Part shown: positions 1 through 9,497 of the stretch, piece after piece | Position numbering within the stretch: the stretch's first letter is position 1 | How the letters are laid out: every line of letters begins with the position of its first letter | Assembly: GCA_006969745.1 (NCBI GenBank) | Contig: CP030886.1 | Span: 3,135,234 to 3,199,233, forward strand | Origin: Cytophagaceae bacterium | GTDB lineage: Bacteria > Bacteroidota > Bacteroidia > Cytophagales > Cyclobacteriaceae | DNA: 64,000 bases | Reading direction: 5' to 3' | Translations under genes and position numbers: made by a program | Notes under the pieces: generated by a model | Database searches by the model: none | Seen by the model: only the letters and a program-made list of their open reading frames with translations | What the model was told of the DNA's origin: nothing

Positions 1-1
1 C

Positions 2-796
2 AAAGTAGTAGGAGATATGGCAATGTTTATGACGGCCAATGACCTATCAGCGGAAGATATTTTTGAGAAAGGAGATACACTTTCATTTCCGGAATCAGTA
101 GTTGGCTTCTTCAAAGGAGACCTTGGGCAGCCGCATGGGGGCTTTCCGGCGGAAATCAGCAAGTTGATTCTAAAAAATCAAAAGCCATTGCAGGGGCGAG
201 CCAATGATAACATGGAGCCTGTAGATTTTGAAAAAGAATTTGGTGAGTTTCAGAAAGAGTTTCCTTTGACTGATTTTGATGATTTCCTAAGCTTCAAACT
301 TTATCCCAAAGTTTTTAGAGAATACTATCAACACGTTCAGGATTTTGATGAAGTAACCAATTTACCCACTCCGGTATTTTTCTATGGGATGAAAAGAGGC
401 GAAGAAGTTATCGTGGAGATAGCCAAAGGAAAAAATATCATCATTGAGATGGGCTACATTACAGAGCCTGATGATGAAGGTATGCGTACGGTATCATTTA
501 AGTTGAACGGGCAGACCAGAAGAATAAGTATTCGAGATAAGAATGTGTCTGTTCAAAAAGTGTCAAATCGCAAGGCTGAATCAGGCAATGAAATAGGCTC
601 TCCTTTGCAAGGAAAAATCGCTGAGATCAAAGTGAAGGAAGGAGACAAAGTGAAAAAGGATGATGTGCTTTTTGTGATTGAGGCTATGAAGATGGAAACC
701 ACTGTGTCTTCTTCGTTATCCGGTACTGTCAAGAAAGTACACCTTCAAGCTGGTGAGCTTGTGGAGCAAGATGATCTTGTAGTAGAAATTGGCTAA
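2..796 (+). CDS. pyc: Pyruvate carboxylase, C-terminal part (5' end outside window)
   Basis: The frame is open to the left edge, so this is the 3' end of a longer gene; the codons before the first visible ATG (17) read KVVGD, continuous with the family. Pyruvate carboxylase makes oxaloacetate from pyruvate, bicarbonate and ATP. The visible part holds the end of the carboxyltransferase/PC linker region and, in its last 70 or so residues, a biotinyl domain with the EAMKMET motif; the biotinylated lysine codon is at 689-691. The stop codon shares the tetranucleotide CTAA (793-796) with the stop of the convergent XRE gene. A biotin-dependent decarboxylase subunit is a less likely alternative, because the linker region fits pyruvate carboxylase. 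Confidence 0.93.
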   Translation, partial: KVVGDMAMFMTANDLSAEDIFEKGDTLSFPESVVGFFKGDLGQPHGGFPAEISKLILKNQKPLQGRANDNMEPVDFEKEFGEFQKEFPLTDFDDFLSFKLYPKVFREYYQHVQDFDEVTNLPTPVFFYGMKRGEEVIVEIAKGKNIIIEMGYITEPDDEGMRTVSFKLNGQTRRISIRDKNVSVQKVSNRKAESGNEIGSPLQGKIAEIKVKEGDKVKKDDVLFVIEAMKMETTVSSSLSGTVKKVHLQAGELVEQDDLVVEIG

Positions 797-999
797 GGTT
801 TTTGGTATTCTAAAAGATCGCCTGGTTGACAATCAAGCGCCTCGCACAGTGCCTCCATGGTTGTGAAGCGCATTGCTTTTGCTTTTCCCGTTTTTAAAAT
901 GGAGAGGTTAGCTTCTGTGATCCCAAGCTGGCTGGCCAAATCCTTTGATCTAATCTTTCGCTTTGCCATCATTACATCCAGGTTTACAATTATGGGCAT
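793..999 (-). CDS. XRE/Cro-type helix-turn-helix regulator (YozG-like, 68 aa)
   Basis: A single-domain DNA-binding protein. Residues about 14-65 form a Cro/C1 helix-turn-helix (SKDLASQLGITEANLSILK, then a C-terminal part with ALCEALDCQPGDLLEY typical of this small subfamily). It lies 3 bp downstream of the DUF2975 membrane protein gene on the same strand, so the two are almost certainly co-transcribed. This pairing of a short XRE protein with a DUF2975 membrane protein recurs in many bacteria; the membrane partner may modulate the regulator, but the signal is unknown. The gene ends by sharing a 4-bp stop overlap with pyruvate carboxylase. Confidence 0.88.
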   Translation of the reverse strand: MPIIVNLDVMMAKRKIRSKDLASQLGITEANLSILKTGKAKAMRFTTMEALCEALDCQPGDLLEYQKP

Positions 1000-1002
1000 G
1001 TC

Positions 1003-1584
1003 TTAGATGGTTAGTTTGTTGTCTTCCATCAATTTGTTGCCCTCTTTAAAGATTTCCGCTAAGACAAAACATACCAGAGCGAATAGCGGGTACTTAAAGT
1101 CTAGCGTGGTGGTCATGGTTACACCGATGGTTACACCGAATTCAGTTAAAGGTTTTATTGAGAGAATTGCTACGATAAACCATATGAGAAATAGTTGTCC
1201 CATTTTTCGGAATGAAAAGACATTTTCAAATCGAAATGTCTCTAAACTTGAAATGGATTTGATGATGCGGATTGACAATTGGATAATCTTAAAAAGAATC
1301 GCGACCATAGTCAAGCTTCTAGCGCATATGAAGTAAAAGTAGAATGTTCCAAATTCACTTAATGGAGGGCTTAGCGGAATGCCTCCCTCGGGGCTAGTCT
1401 CAAATGAGGGGCTAGTCTCAAATTTAAAAATGGATGAGTTTTGCGCGACATGAATGTCCTCTAGCAACGAAAGTTCCATCGGCCAGGCTATCATGAAAAA
1501 CACAAGTATTAAACCCAGCAAAATATCTAAAGCAAGGATAAACTTTGCAGAGAAAATCGCCAGTCTCAAAATATTATTATTCAT
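1003..1584 (-). CDS. DUF2975 family membrane protein
   Basis: A 193-residue protein with about four hydrophobic segments (near residues 10-34, 78-101, 128-146 and 155-178) and a polar insert with two SFETSP copies between the first two. Layout and partner match the DUF2975 family, whose biochemical role is not established. It is the first gene of a two-gene unit with the XRE regulator 3 bp downstream. The upstream 59 bases (1585-1643) are extremely AT-rich and contain a weak 7-bp hairpin (1619-1625 with 1631-1637). A short antisense frame lies within this gene but has no family features. Confidence 0.8.
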   Translation of the reverse strand: MNNNILRLAIFSAKFILALDILLGLILVFFMIAWPMELSLLEDIHVAQNSSIFKFETSPSFETSPEGGIPLSPPLSEFGTFYFYFICARSLTMVAILFKIIQLSIRIIKSISSLETFRFENVFSFRKMGQLFLIWFIVAILSIKPLTEFGVTIGVTMTTTLDFKYPLFALVCFVLAEIFKEGNKLMEDNKLTI

Positions 1585-1643
1585 TTTAAAATAATTTATT
1601 TATGTAAACATATAATAAATTATTGAAAAACAATAATTATTTA

Positions 1644-2327
1644 TCACTCAAAATAAATACGCTCACGGAATCGAATTTCACTTAGTTTATCATTGTAAAA
1701 GGTAAGTTGCTCCTCCCATAAGCTATCTGCAGAAGGCCTGTACTCGTATTTTACTCTGAAAGTTGGGTTGTCGTCAAGATCTACAATATTTTCAGTTATA
1801 GGAATCCTATTTGCATTGAAATTCCTTTTATAATATTCATACACTTCACCATTTTCATCCATGCTACCAACAGAGATGTGATTACCTAAAGAATCGTATT
1901 CGTTTAAGTATCCATAAAGCATCTTTCCTGAAAGATCAAAGGCTTTTCCTATGGCAATTCGTCCCTCAGGATCCAGCTCATATTTGTATTTGGTTACTAT
2001 TGTATCATTCTCATAATAACTTGATCCGATTTTTCTTCCTTCTGAATCATAATCATAGATTTCGTAACCATAGACTTCTTCCATATCGCTCTTATAAAAT
2101 CGCAAAGCTATCTCCCGACCGTTTGTATCATATACCAAGGCTTGATTGCACGAGAAACATTCCTTGACAGAATCTCTTACTGCCTGATTGTCCTCTATTT
2201 TGATCGTATAGTAATGAGTAACTAGCATCTTAAGCTGAGGATTATTTTGTACTTGCTGCTCAGACTGAGAAGTTGAAGTGCACGACAATAAACCAATCAA
2301 GCACTGAATTAATATAATTTTCTTCAT
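1644..2327 (-). CDS. Lipoprotein with YD-repeat-like motifs
   Basis: Not assigned to a named family. The N-terminus is a lipoprotein signal (MKKIILIQCLIGLLSC, lipobox LLSC, Cys16), so the mature 212-residue protein should be membrane-anchored. The body has a loose repeat of about 20-25 residues built on Y-D-x-x-G-R/N (YDTNGREI, YDSEGRKI, LDPEGRIA, YDSLGNHI, MDENGEVY), resembling the YD/RHS-type beta-strand repeats of short Bacteroidota lipoproteins. The adjacent genes on the same strand are unrelated in function. The likely role is a surface or periplasmic beta-structured protein; substrate or partner unknown. Confidence 0.7.
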   Translation of the reverse strand: MKKIILIQCLIGLLSCTSTSQSEQQVQNNPQLKMLVTHYYTIKIEDNQAVRDSVKECFSCNQALVYDTNGREIALRFYKSDMEEVYGYEIYDYDSEGRKIGSSYYENDTIVTKYKYELDPEGRIAIGKAFDLSGKMLYGYLNEYDSLGNHISVGSMDENGEVYEYYKRNFNANRIPITENIVDLDDNPTFRVKYEYRPSADSLWEEQLTFYNDKLSEIRFRERIYFE

Positions 2328-2392
2328 GATTTTAATTTAGATCATATGTGTATCAAGTCTTTAAAAGCATATTAAAGTAAAATCACAATCTT

Positions 2393-2923
2393 TTACTTAA
2401 TCTCTATCTTATCAATGACAAGCTTAAAATCTTGTGGTTTTTTGTTTCCAATTAAGAAGGTGACTTCTCGGATGGTGTCGTGCGAGAAGTTGGGGCTGTT
2501 TAGTTTCCTTCCACGAAAGGAAGGATACATTTCCTTCAGAGGAATTTCTATTTCTTCCCATTCACCTGAAGTCTCGAATGTATATATGTACGAATAATAA
2601 GCTCTGGTATCATGTTTCACTCGAAACTGGTATTTTTTTCCGTCACCCTTAAGCTTAATTACCACTTTGTAATCTGGAGAAATTTCACTTATATGAGTAC
2701 TGTGACGCACAGACGAAAAGCCTCCATTATTCTCCAATGAAACCGATCCGGAAAACACGCCATGACCTGCATTGTTGATTTCAAAGTTTCCGTTAGACCT
2801 TCCGCCCATTACCACATCATCTACTATTTGCCACGAATCAGGATTGGTTGAGGTCTTGAAATCAAAAACGATCTGTGGAGTAATTGTTAACATAATGAGG
2901 ATCAAATTTGTGAGATAATGCAT
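2393..2923 (-). CDS. CIA30-like (NDUFAF1-type) beta-sandwich protein
   Basis: A 176-residue protein whose body matches the complex I intermediate-associated protein 30 fold: WQIVDDVVMGGRSNG near the N-terminus, then GVFSGSVSLENNGGFSSVR, a KLKGDGKKYQFRV strand, and a closing FKLVIDKIEI. The first 20 residues are hydrophobic (LTNLILIMLTITPQIV) and could act as a signal or anchor. In mitochondria the family helps assemble respiratory complex I; bacterial members are single-domain and uncharacterised, perhaps carbohydrate-binding-like. There is no nuo gene nearby, so a complex I role is not supported here. Confidence 0.8.
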   Translation of the reverse strand: MHYLTNLILIMLTITPQIVFDFKTSTNPDSWQIVDDVVMGGRSNGNFEINNAGHGVFSGSVSLENNGGFSSVRHSTHISEISPDYKVVIKLKGDGKKYQFRVKHDTRAYYSYIYTFETSGEWEEIEIPLKEMYPSFRGRKLNSPNFSHDTIREVTFLIGNKKPQDFKLVIDKIEIK

Positions 2924-2982
2924 TGAAACTTGTTTTTTAATGAAACAAGCAAAGCCATCAACTGTTTGATCTGGCTTATCGC

Positions 2983-4455
2983 CTAGTCCTTATATACTCC
3001 ATCGTAATCGCTCCCCATATAGGCACCCCATTTTACTGGTTTCTTAATCTCAATATCGGTTTTGACGAGATTAACTCTCAGATCATTCATAGCAAACACA
3101 TTTCTGGATTCGGAATGATTGCAATAGATGATGTCAAATTTACCATCACCATCAAGGTCACCAACCCATGGAGTAGAGGCCAGGTTTATCCCGAATTGAG
3201 CTCGCGTAAATTGATGCACGCTTTTGTTTTTGAAATCATACAACACCAGCGCATTGAAGTAGTCGTCTAATGGAAATGTCTCAACCTTAATATTAACACT
3301 CAGAAGTGCATCATCGAATCCATCCTGGGTGATATCTGCGATGATAGGAGTACTGGTTTGGACTGATCCCATGGTGCCGGTGAAGATGGCATCTCCGGTT
3401 TCACCATCTATTAATCGTTGCTTTGAGTTGGTGAGATTTGGCCAAATCCCCGAAGCATAAACAGAGAAAAAATCTAGTTTATCAGTCTCAAAAAAATTAC
3501 CCGCTGCTATAGAGCCATAAGCTTCGGAAGAGGGTGTCAATGACTGCCATAGTGTCTCTTTGGTTTTACCATCTACAGCAATCATCCGTCCATCTACCGC
3601 ATTGATCAATACATCCAGGGTTCCATCTTTGGTCACGTCGATCAAAAGTGGTGGTGCAATAAATCCTTTTTCTGGACTAGTGGCTATCGGAACGGCCTTG
3701 CTGAGATTCTCTTCACGAACACCTTTCAAGGTGCTTACATACATATTTCCACCCACAGTCTCTCCACCTGTACCAAAAATCACCGAATAGTCTTGATCAT
3801 CAGAGGATAGTTTTGTGATAACCGTTGAACAATAGATTTCTTTTCCATCAGGCATCATGGCGCGTGAAATGATAGCTCCGTTTTGTCCATCGAGGATGAA
3901 TAGTTGTCCGGTAGGTCGATCTTTCTCTTCCGGTTTTTTGGTTACATCTCCGCCATTTGCAATGAGAATATCTCGTTTACCATCTCCATTTTGATCATCG
4001 ATTATCTGCGGATTGTAAAAATTATAGAAGCCAAGCTCTCTCAATTTCTCCGGTTCAGAGATCTCTGTAAATTCCCAAATGAGTTTGCCCGATACTCCGC
4101 TAATAGCTTTCAATTCTGCTGATCGACCTGAAATGATCACATCTTGAGTTCCGTCTTCATCAATGTCATAAATAGCAGCGGATCCGAAAATCTGGTCACG
4201 TGCGCCGACGTACCAAAGCATGGAGCCATCTTTCCCATTCAGGGCAATTACTGCTGTATCCGCTCGCTCGAACTCCTCACGACCACAACCGACAATGATG
4301 TCTTTAACTCCGTCATTATTGAGGTCGGCCACACGAGGTGAAGAAAATGTGCCCAAATCTTTAAATTCTGCAGTCCATTTAGGAGTGATTTGAGCATACG
4401 TGCTTGTAAGTACTACAAATGTCAGAATGCTGAGGATGGTTTTGTTTAAAGTCAT
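2983..4455 (-). CDS. Secreted FG-GAP/VCBS repeat beta-propeller protein
   Basis: Start chosen at 4455 because it begins directly with a signal peptide (MTLNKTILSILTFVVLTSTYAQ); a longer frame upstream adds only 21 unlikely residues. At least six FG-GAP-type calcium-loop repeats are visible, each with D-x-N/D-x-D-G-x-x-D (DLNNDGVKDIIVG, DIDEDGTQDVIIS, DQNGDGKRDILIA, DVTKDGTLDVLIN, DITQDGFDDALLS, DLDGDGKFDIIYC), consistent with a seven-bladed propeller and some PQQ-like blades. No C-terminal type IX sorting domain is seen. The protein is probably exported to periplasm or outer membrane; its ligand is unknown. It is divergent from recQ. Confidence 0.82.
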   Translation of the reverse strand: MTLNKTILSILTFVVLTSTYAQITPKWTAEFKDLGTFSSPRVADLNNDGVKDIIVGCGREEFERADTAVIALNGKDGSMLWYVGARDQIFGSAAIYDIDEDGTQDVIISGRSAELKAISGVSGKLIWEFTEISEPEKLRELGFYNFYNPQIIDDQNGDGKRDILIANGGDVTKKPEEKDRPTGQLFILDGQNGAIISRAMMPDGKEIYCSTVITKLSSDDQDYSVIFGTGGETVGGNMYVSTLKGVREENLSKAVPIATSPEKGFIAPPLLIDVTKDGTLDVLINAVDGRMIAVDGKTKETLWQSLTPSSEAYGSIAAGNFFETDKLDFFSVYASGIWPNLTNSKQRLIDGETGDAIFTGTMGSVQTSTPIIADITQDGFDDALLSVNIKVETFPLDDYFNALVLYDFKNKSVHQFTRAQFGINLASTPWVGDLDGDGKFDIIYCNHSESRNVFAMNDLRVNLVKTDIEIKKPVKWGAYMGSDYDGVYKD

Positions 4456-4544
4456 AAATGTCTTTTCTATTGTCAAATTCAACTGCAAGAAATAATTCCT
4501 ATTCAATCGGCAATTCAACCGTTTTTCAATGTTAGCTTAGAATT

Positions 4545-6431
4545 GTGAATTTATCTGAAAAACTAAAGCAATACTGGGGGTATGATTCCTTCCGTCCCAT
4601 GCAGGAAGATATCATTCGTTCGGTAATGGATGGGAAGGATACTTTAGCATTGCTACCAACAGGTGGAGGCAAGTCCATTTGCTTTCAGGTTCCGGCCATG
4701 GCAATGGACGGCATTTGCATCGTTATTTCACCGTTGATATCGCTTATGAAAGATCAGGTAGAGCAGCTGCAACGTAGGGGAATAAAGGCTGTTGCGATCT
4801 ACTCGGGCATGAGTAAGAGAGAAATCGACATCACATTAGATAATTGTGTTTATGGCGGTTTTAAATTCTTATATGTTTCCCCGGAGCGTTTGAAGACCGA
4901 AATGTTTATTGAGCGGGCCAGGCGGATGAATATTTCACTGCTCGCTATAGATGAAGCACACTGTATCTCGCAGTGGGGTTATGATTTCCGACCGCCTTAT
5001 TTGGAGATTGCAGCATTCAAAAATGAGCTTGGCATTGACCGACTGATAGCGCTTACGGCTACAGCAACCAAGGAGGTAAAAAATGACATTGCCGAAAAGC
5101 TGGAAATGAAGGATGTCCAGGTCTTTCAAAAAAGCTTTGCGAGAGCGAATCTTTCATATTCCGCCTTTGAATTGGAAAATAAAGAAGGTAAGCTGATGGA
5201 GGTTTTAGGCAATGTGCCGGGAACCTCAGTAGTATATGTCAGGAGTCGTAAACGCACCCGCGAGGTAGCAGAGCTGCTTAAGAGAAACAATATTTCTGCA
5301 GATTATTATCATGCAGGTCTTTCAGGAAAGGATCGCGCTGACAAGCAAAGTGCCTGGATTGAAAGTAAAGTCCGTGTAATGGTTGCTACCAATGCTTTTG
5401 GCATGGGCATAGACAAGCCGGATGTTCGTACGGTTATTCATTTGGATCTTCCGGATTCGCTTGAGGCGTACTATCAGGAGGCCGGTCGTGCGGGGCGAGA
5501 TGAAAAGAAAGCATACGCAGTAGCCTTGTACCATCCTCAAGATTTGGACGAACTCAGGGAGCGAACTGATCGATCGGTGGTCTCACTTGAACAGATCAAG
5601 CGGACTTATCAGGCACTGGCGAACTATTATAAAATGGCAATAGGTAGTCACGCGTTTTCGAGTTTTCCATTCAATTATGAACAATTTATAAATACCTATA
5701 ACCTGCCGGTAATTGAGACGTACGCAGCCTTGAAAAAGCTGAGCGATGAAGGATTGATTCAAATGACAGAAGGCTTCTATGAGCGTTCGAAAATTACCTT
5801 TTTGCTGGACAAAAGTGAAACCTACAAATTTCAAATAGCCAATCCGAAATTGGATCCATTGATTAAGACATTATTGAGGTTGTATGGAGGAGAGGTTTTT
5901 GTAGGATATTCAAAGATTAAAGAAAAAGATATTGGTTCTTTGCTAAAGACGGACAAGGTCCAGGTTCGGACATGGCTGAAATTCCTGAATGAAAATGAGG
6001 TAATTGATTATCAGCCGTCAATGGATTCTGCGACCATTACATTTCTTACCCCACGCCTGGATGCGGATAAACTACCAATAGATAACCAACAGATTGAGTG
6101 GAGAAGAAAGCTGGCACAAGAAAAAGCTGAAGCAGTAATCGATTATATGAAATCGATGGAATGCAGAACTCAGATATTTCAGCATTATTTTGATGAAGAA
6201 ACTTCCTTGACTTGTGGTATATGTGACAATGATCTTGAAAAGAAAAAGAAACTAAAAGCCAGCGAAATTCCTGTGGAAAAGCTCGAAGAAGTACTCGAGG
6301 CACCACGAAATATATCTGAGATCAGAGCACTCATGGCTAGTTATTCGCAAGATCAGATAATGGAAGCACTCAGAATTTTAATTAATGATAAGAAAGTAGT
6401 TGAGAATGAAGGAAAATTTTCTTTGCCTTAA
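4545..6431 (+). CDS. recQ: RecQ-family ATP-dependent DNA helicase
   Basis: A superfamily 2 3'-5' helicase for recombination and stalled-fork repair. Walker A is TGGGKS (residues 39-44), the DEAH box is at 136-139 followed by [11 protein letters not shown], and motif VI reads [13 protein letters not shown] winged-helix region and a Cys cluster follow. The cluster is unusual in two ways: it lies late (Cys540, Cys557, Cys560), and the usual fourth Cys of the CDNC motif is Asp (CDND). There is no HRDC domain; the 628-residue length fits the shorter Bacteroidota paralogue. Its last 4 bases overlap the pgk stop in a convergent TTAA. Confidence 0.95.
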   Translation: MNLSEKLKQYWGYDSFRPMQEDIIRSVMDGKDTLALLPTGGGKSICFQVPAMAMDGICIVISPLISLMKDQVEQLQRRGIKAVAIYSGMSKREIDITLDNCVYGGFKFLYVSPERLKTEMFIERARRMNISLLAIDEAHCISQWGYDFRPPYLEIAAFKNELGIDRLIALTATATKEVKNDIAEKLEMKDVQVFQKSFARANLSYSAFELENKEGKLMEVLGNVPGTSVVYVRSRKRTREVAELLKRNNISADYYHAGLSGKDRADKQSAWIESKVRVMVATNAFGMGIDKPDVRTVIHLDLPDSLEAYYQEAGRAGRDEKKAYAVALYHPQDLDELRERTDRSVVSLEQIKRTYQALANYYKMAIGSHAFSSFPFNYEQFINTYNLPVIETYAALKKLSDEGLIQMTEGFYERSKITFLLDKSETYKFQIANPKLDPLIKTLLRLYGGEVFVGYSKIKEKDIGSLLKTDKVQVRTWLKFLNENEVIDYQPSMDSATITFLTPRLDADKLPIDNQQIEWRRKLAQEKAEAVIDYMKSMECRTQIFQHYFDEETSLTCGICDNDLEKKKKLKASEIPVEKLEEVLEAPRNISEIRALMASYSQDQIMEALRILINDKKVVENEGKFSLP

Positions 6432-7615
6432 CTCTCAAGTGCGGCAACCCCCGGTAGCACCTTTCCTTCCATGTATTCGAGCAATGCACCACCACCTGTA
6501 GAAACGTAAGATACCTTATTCCCATATCCTAGATTATTTACGGCTGCCGCAGAATCGCCGCCTCCAATGAGCGAGAATCCACCGTTCTCAGTTGCCTTCA
6601 CTACAGCTTGGGCGATAGTGTTTGTTCCTTCTGCAAAATTGCTCATTTCGAATACACCCATTGGGCCATTCCAGAGTACGGTCTTGGATTTTTCTATAAT
6701 CTGTGAAAATACCGTACGAGATTCGGGCCCTACATCCAATCCCATCCAACCGTCAGGAATGGCATAATTATCTGCAGTCTTAGTATTTGCATTGTTATTG
6801 AAATCATCGGCAATGATCGAATCTTTAGGTAATTGGAGGTCTACTCCTTTTTCTTTCGCTTTCGAGATTAATTCTTTCGCCAGGGATAATTTATCTTCCT
6901 CGACAAGTGAATTTCCTATTTGTCCGCCCATGGCTTTAAAGAAGGTATAGCTCATTCCACCACCAATGATCAGGTGATCTACTTTATCAAGTAATTGTTC
7001 GATGATCATGATCTTGTCGGAGATTTTTGCACCACCCATGATGGCAGTAAAAGGTCGCTCTGCTTTTTCAAGCACTTTTTGGGCATTTTCCAGTTCGGCC
7101 TGCATCACATTACCGCAACATTTCTCATCAAAAAACTTTGCCACCACAGTTGTAGATGCATGTGCACGATGAGCTGTTCCAAAGGCATCATTTACATAAA
7201 TGTCACCATGCGAAGCTAGCTTCTCAGCAAAAGCCTCATCACCAGCAGTTTCCTCTTTGTAAAATCTCACATTATCCAAAAGCAGTACTTCTCCACCCTT
7301 TAGCTGACGCGAAAGTTCTCTGGCAGATTCTCCAATGCAATCACCTCCAAATTTCACTTCAGTATCCAACTTCGCGCTCAAGTTTTTTGTGATGTGACGA
7401 AGCGAGAATTTATCTTCAGGTCCATCTTTGGGTCTCCCTAAGTGAGACATAAGGATGCATGAACCACCATCATTCAGGATTTTTTTCAAGGTAGGAATTG
7501 CAGCGTTGATTCGGGTCTCATCAGTCACCTCCATGTTGACATTCAAAGGAACATTGAAGTCCACCCGTATTAATGCTCTTTTCCCTTTAAAATCGTAATC
7601 CTGAATAGTTTTCAT
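6428..7615 (-). CDS. pgk: Phosphoglycerate kinase
   Basis: Glycolytic enzyme interconverting 1,3-bisphosphoglycerate + ADP and 3-phosphoglycerate + ATP. The N-terminal substrate motif VDFNVPLN (residues 18-25), [14 protein letters not shown], the hinge region and the C-terminal nucleotide loop GGGDSAAAV with [13 protein letters not shown] are all present; about 395 residues is full length. Start chosen at 7615 ([13 protein letters not shown]), which aligns with the family. Ten upstream codons in the open frame are rejected because they lie between the start and a -7 box (7639-7646). The gene stands alone, without gapA, and ends in the stop shared with recQ. Confidence 0.97.
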   Translation of the reverse strand: MKTIQDYDFKGKRALIRVDFNVPLNVNMEVTDETRINAAIPTLKKILNDGGSCILMSHLGRPKDGPEDKFSLRHITKNLSAKLDTEVKFGGDCIGESARELSRQLKGGEVLLLDNVRFYKEETAGDEAFAEKLASHGDIYVNDAFGTAHRAHASTTVVAKFFDEKCCGNVMQAELENAQKVLEKAERPFTAIMGGAKISDKIMIIEQLLDKVDHLIIGGGMSYTFFKAMGGQIGNSLVEEDKLSLAKELISKAKEKGVDLQLPKDSIIADDFNNNANTKTADNYAIPDGWMGLDVGPESRTVFSQIIEKSKTVLWNGPMGVFEMSNFAEGTNTIAQAVVKATENGGFSLIGGGDSAAAVNNLGYGNKVSYVSTGGGALLEYMEGKVLPGVAALES

Positions 7616-7638
7616 GCACATGTAAATTTTTAGAACCG

Positions 7639-7646
7639 CAAACATA
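7639..7646 (-). promoter_or_regulatory. -7 promoter element of pgk (TATGTTTG)
   Basis: Reading the minus strand, TATGTTTG matches the Bacteroidota primary-sigma -7 consensus TAnnTTTG and is followed by CGG. It lies 23 bases upstream of the chosen pgk start, giving a leader of roughly 17 bases. No convincing -33 TTG is placed at the usual 19-21 bp, so the call rests on the -7 box alone. Confidence 0.4.
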
Positions 7647-7703
7647 AGAAGCCTGATTCAATTGATTTGATTTGAACAATCATTTCCACTGGATGTTCAT
7701 ACC

Positions 7704-7711
7704 TAAATTTG
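7704..7711 (+). promoter_or_regulatory. Possible -7 element before the TspO-like gene (TAAATTTG)
   Basis: TAAATTTG fits TAnnTTTG but ends only 4 bases before the ATG at 7716, so the transcript would be leaderless or nearly so. No -33 element is evident. It could be chance in AT-rich spacer DNA. Confidence 0.25.
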
Positions 7712-7715
7712 TAAG

Positions 7716-8456
7716 ATGAATCGAATCATACCCGTCTTGTCGCTAAGTGTAGTATTAGTTATTAATTTCTTAGCAAATTATCTTCCCATCGGAGGGCGGA
7801 CTACCGGAGAAGTTTCTGCTTCTTATCCCACATTGTTTACTCCTGCGGGGTTTACTTTCTCCATTTGGGGCGTGATTTATCTTTCTTTAATCACCTATGT
7901 AGTATATCAGCTACTTCCGCGAAATAAGTATAGGTCAAATTTCGATCGAATCAATCGCCATTTTGTGGTCAACTGTGCTGCAAATGCACTCTGGATGGTA
8001 TGCTGGCATTACGAATTAATTACGCTATCTCTGATACTCATGGGAGTAATTCTGACCTCATTGATTGGAATCTACAGGCATATTCTTCCTGATAAGATTG
8101 AAGGATTCAGGGATCGATTGTTTATACGCATACCTTTTAGCTTATATCTTGGTTGGATTACGGTGGCCACCTTGGCTAATATCAGCGTAGAACAAACGGT
8201 AATCGGGATGGATAATTGGATCATGACCAAAACCGTTTGGGTCTTTGTTGAACTCGCTCTGGCAGGTGCTGTGGGTACAGTAATGATAATTAGGTATCGT
8301 GACCCAATATTTGGAGGAGTAGTAGCTTGGGCTGCTTACGGCATCACAGAAAAGCAAATCGATACGCCTGAGGTTGCTGGTGCTGCTGCAGCTGTTATGA
8401 TTCTTGTATTAGTGATCCTTGTTATTGAAGGCATACGAAGCTTATTTTTCAGCTAG
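7716..8456 (+). CDS. TspO/MBR-like tryptophan-rich membrane protein
   Basis: A 246-residue integral membrane protein with about seven hydrophobic segments. The N-terminal half has the family hallmark: a first helix, then YPTLFTPAGFTFSIWGVIY (compare the P-x-W-x-F-x-P-x-W and FSIWGxxY signatures of tryptophan-rich sensory proteins), then NALWMVCWHYE. TspO relatives bind tetrapyrroles or cholesterol-like ligands, but this longer subfamily, common in Bacteroidota, has no proven ligand. It ends exactly one base before the convergent polyprenyl synthase gene, with no terminator between. Confidence 0.75.
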   Translation: MNRIIPVLSLSVVLVINFLANYLPIGGRTTGEVSASYPTLFTPAGFTFSIWGVIYLSLITYVVYQLLPRNKYRSNFDRINRHFVVNCAANALWMVCWHYELITLSLILMGVILTSLIGIYRHILPDKIEGFRDRLFIRIPFSLYLGWITVATLANISVEQTVIGMDNWIMTKTVWVFVELALAGAVGTVMIIRYRDPIFGGVVAWAAYGITEKQIDTPEVAGAAAAVMILVLVILVIEGIRSLFFS

Positions 8457-9431
8457 CTATTTTGTACGTTCGATGGTAAATTGAACTAAATCTTCAAGGG
8501 AATTGCGATAAACAGAATCAGGGAGAGTATTTAAGATGTCTTTGGCTTTCTGATGATAATCCTCCATCACAGATATTGCATAATCTATACCACCAGAAAC
8601 TTTCACAAAATCAATCACATCATGTACGAGCTTAGGCTTTTTCTCAGCACGCTTGACCAGTCGCTTAATTCTCTTTTTTTCCAATTTTGAAGCTTTATTC
8701 AGGGCATAAATAAGTGGAAGAGTCATCTTTTTCTCCTTAATATCAATCCCTCTTGGTTTGCCGATTTCGAAGGTGCCATAATCGAACAAGTCATCTTTTA
8801 TTTGAAAGGCCATGCCGACAGCAAGTCCAAATTCGCCCATCTTTTGAATGGTACTTTCATCAGCTCCGCCAGATGCTGCACCAACTTTGCAACAGGAGGT
8901 AATTAGGCTAGCAGTTTTTTGCCGGATTACTTCATAATAAATCTCTTCACTGATGTCGAGTTTGCGCGCCTTCTCCATTTGCAAAAGCTCACCTTCACTC
9001 ATCTCCTTCACAGCTTCGGTTGTTATCTTTAGGAGGTCAATGTCATCATTTTCCATAGAAAGAATAAGACCTCTGGAAAGCAAGAAATCTCCAACAAGTA
9101 CAGCTATCTTATTTTTCCACAAAGCATTGATTGAGAAAAATCCTCTACGTGTGGAAGAATCATCTACCACGTCATCATGAACCAGGGATGCGGTATGTAG
9201 AAGTTCAATAAGCGAGGCTCCTCGATAGGTAGATTCGGTAATCTTACCTGTAGCTCCGGCACTTAGAAAAACAAAAAGCGGACGCATCTGCTTACCTTTT
9301 CTCCGAACAATATATCCGGTGATTTTGTCGAGTAGCATGACCTTACTTTTCATGGATTGTCGGAATTTCTTCTCGAACTCTTCCATTTCTGTAGCTACCG
9401 GTGCCTGGATGTCTTTTAATTTCAGTGTCAT
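8457..9431 (-). CDS. Polyprenyl (octaprenyl-type) diphosphate synthase
   Basis: Trans-isoprenyl diphosphate synthase that adds isopentenyl units to an allylic primer to make a long-chain tail, most likely the side chain of menaquinone. The first aspartate-rich motif DDVVD is at residues 86-90 (with STRRG after it) and the second, DDLFD, is at 213-217; GKQMRP near residue 46 binds the pyrophosphate. Length 324 aa is normal. The pattern before the first DDxxD fits long-chain synthases better than farnesyl synthase, but chain length is inferred. It is divergent from the acyltransferase gene. Confidence 0.92.
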   Translation of the reverse strand: MTLKLKDIQAPVATEMEEFEKKFRQSMKSKVMLLDKITGYIVRRKGKQMRPLFVFLSAGATGKITESTYRGASLIELLHTASLVHDDVVDDSSTRRGFFSINALWKNKIAVLVGDFLLSRGLILSMENDDIDLLKITTEAVKEMSEGELLQMEKARKLDISEEIYYEVIRQKTASLITSCCKVGAASGGADESTIQKMGEFGLAVGMAFQIKDDLFDYGTFEIGKPRGIDIKEKKMTLPLIYALNKASKLEKKRIKRLVKRAEKKPKLVHDVIDFVKVSGGIDYAISVMEDYHQKAKDILNTLPDSVYRNSLEDLVQFTIERTK

Positions 9432-9497
9432 TCCGTGTGCAATTATACAGATGTTAACTCTTAGAATTATCTTTCCGCCAATTTCTAAAACAGGTAA

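Noticed and set aside
1007..1336. 109-residue frame antisense to the DUF2975 gene
   Set aside because: Lies fully within the membrane-protein gene on the other strand, with no domain and composition typical of an antisense shadow.
2393..2923. Respiratory complex I assembly factor role for the CIA30-like gene
   Set aside because: No NADH dehydrogenase genes are nearby and bacterial family members have no proven assembly role.
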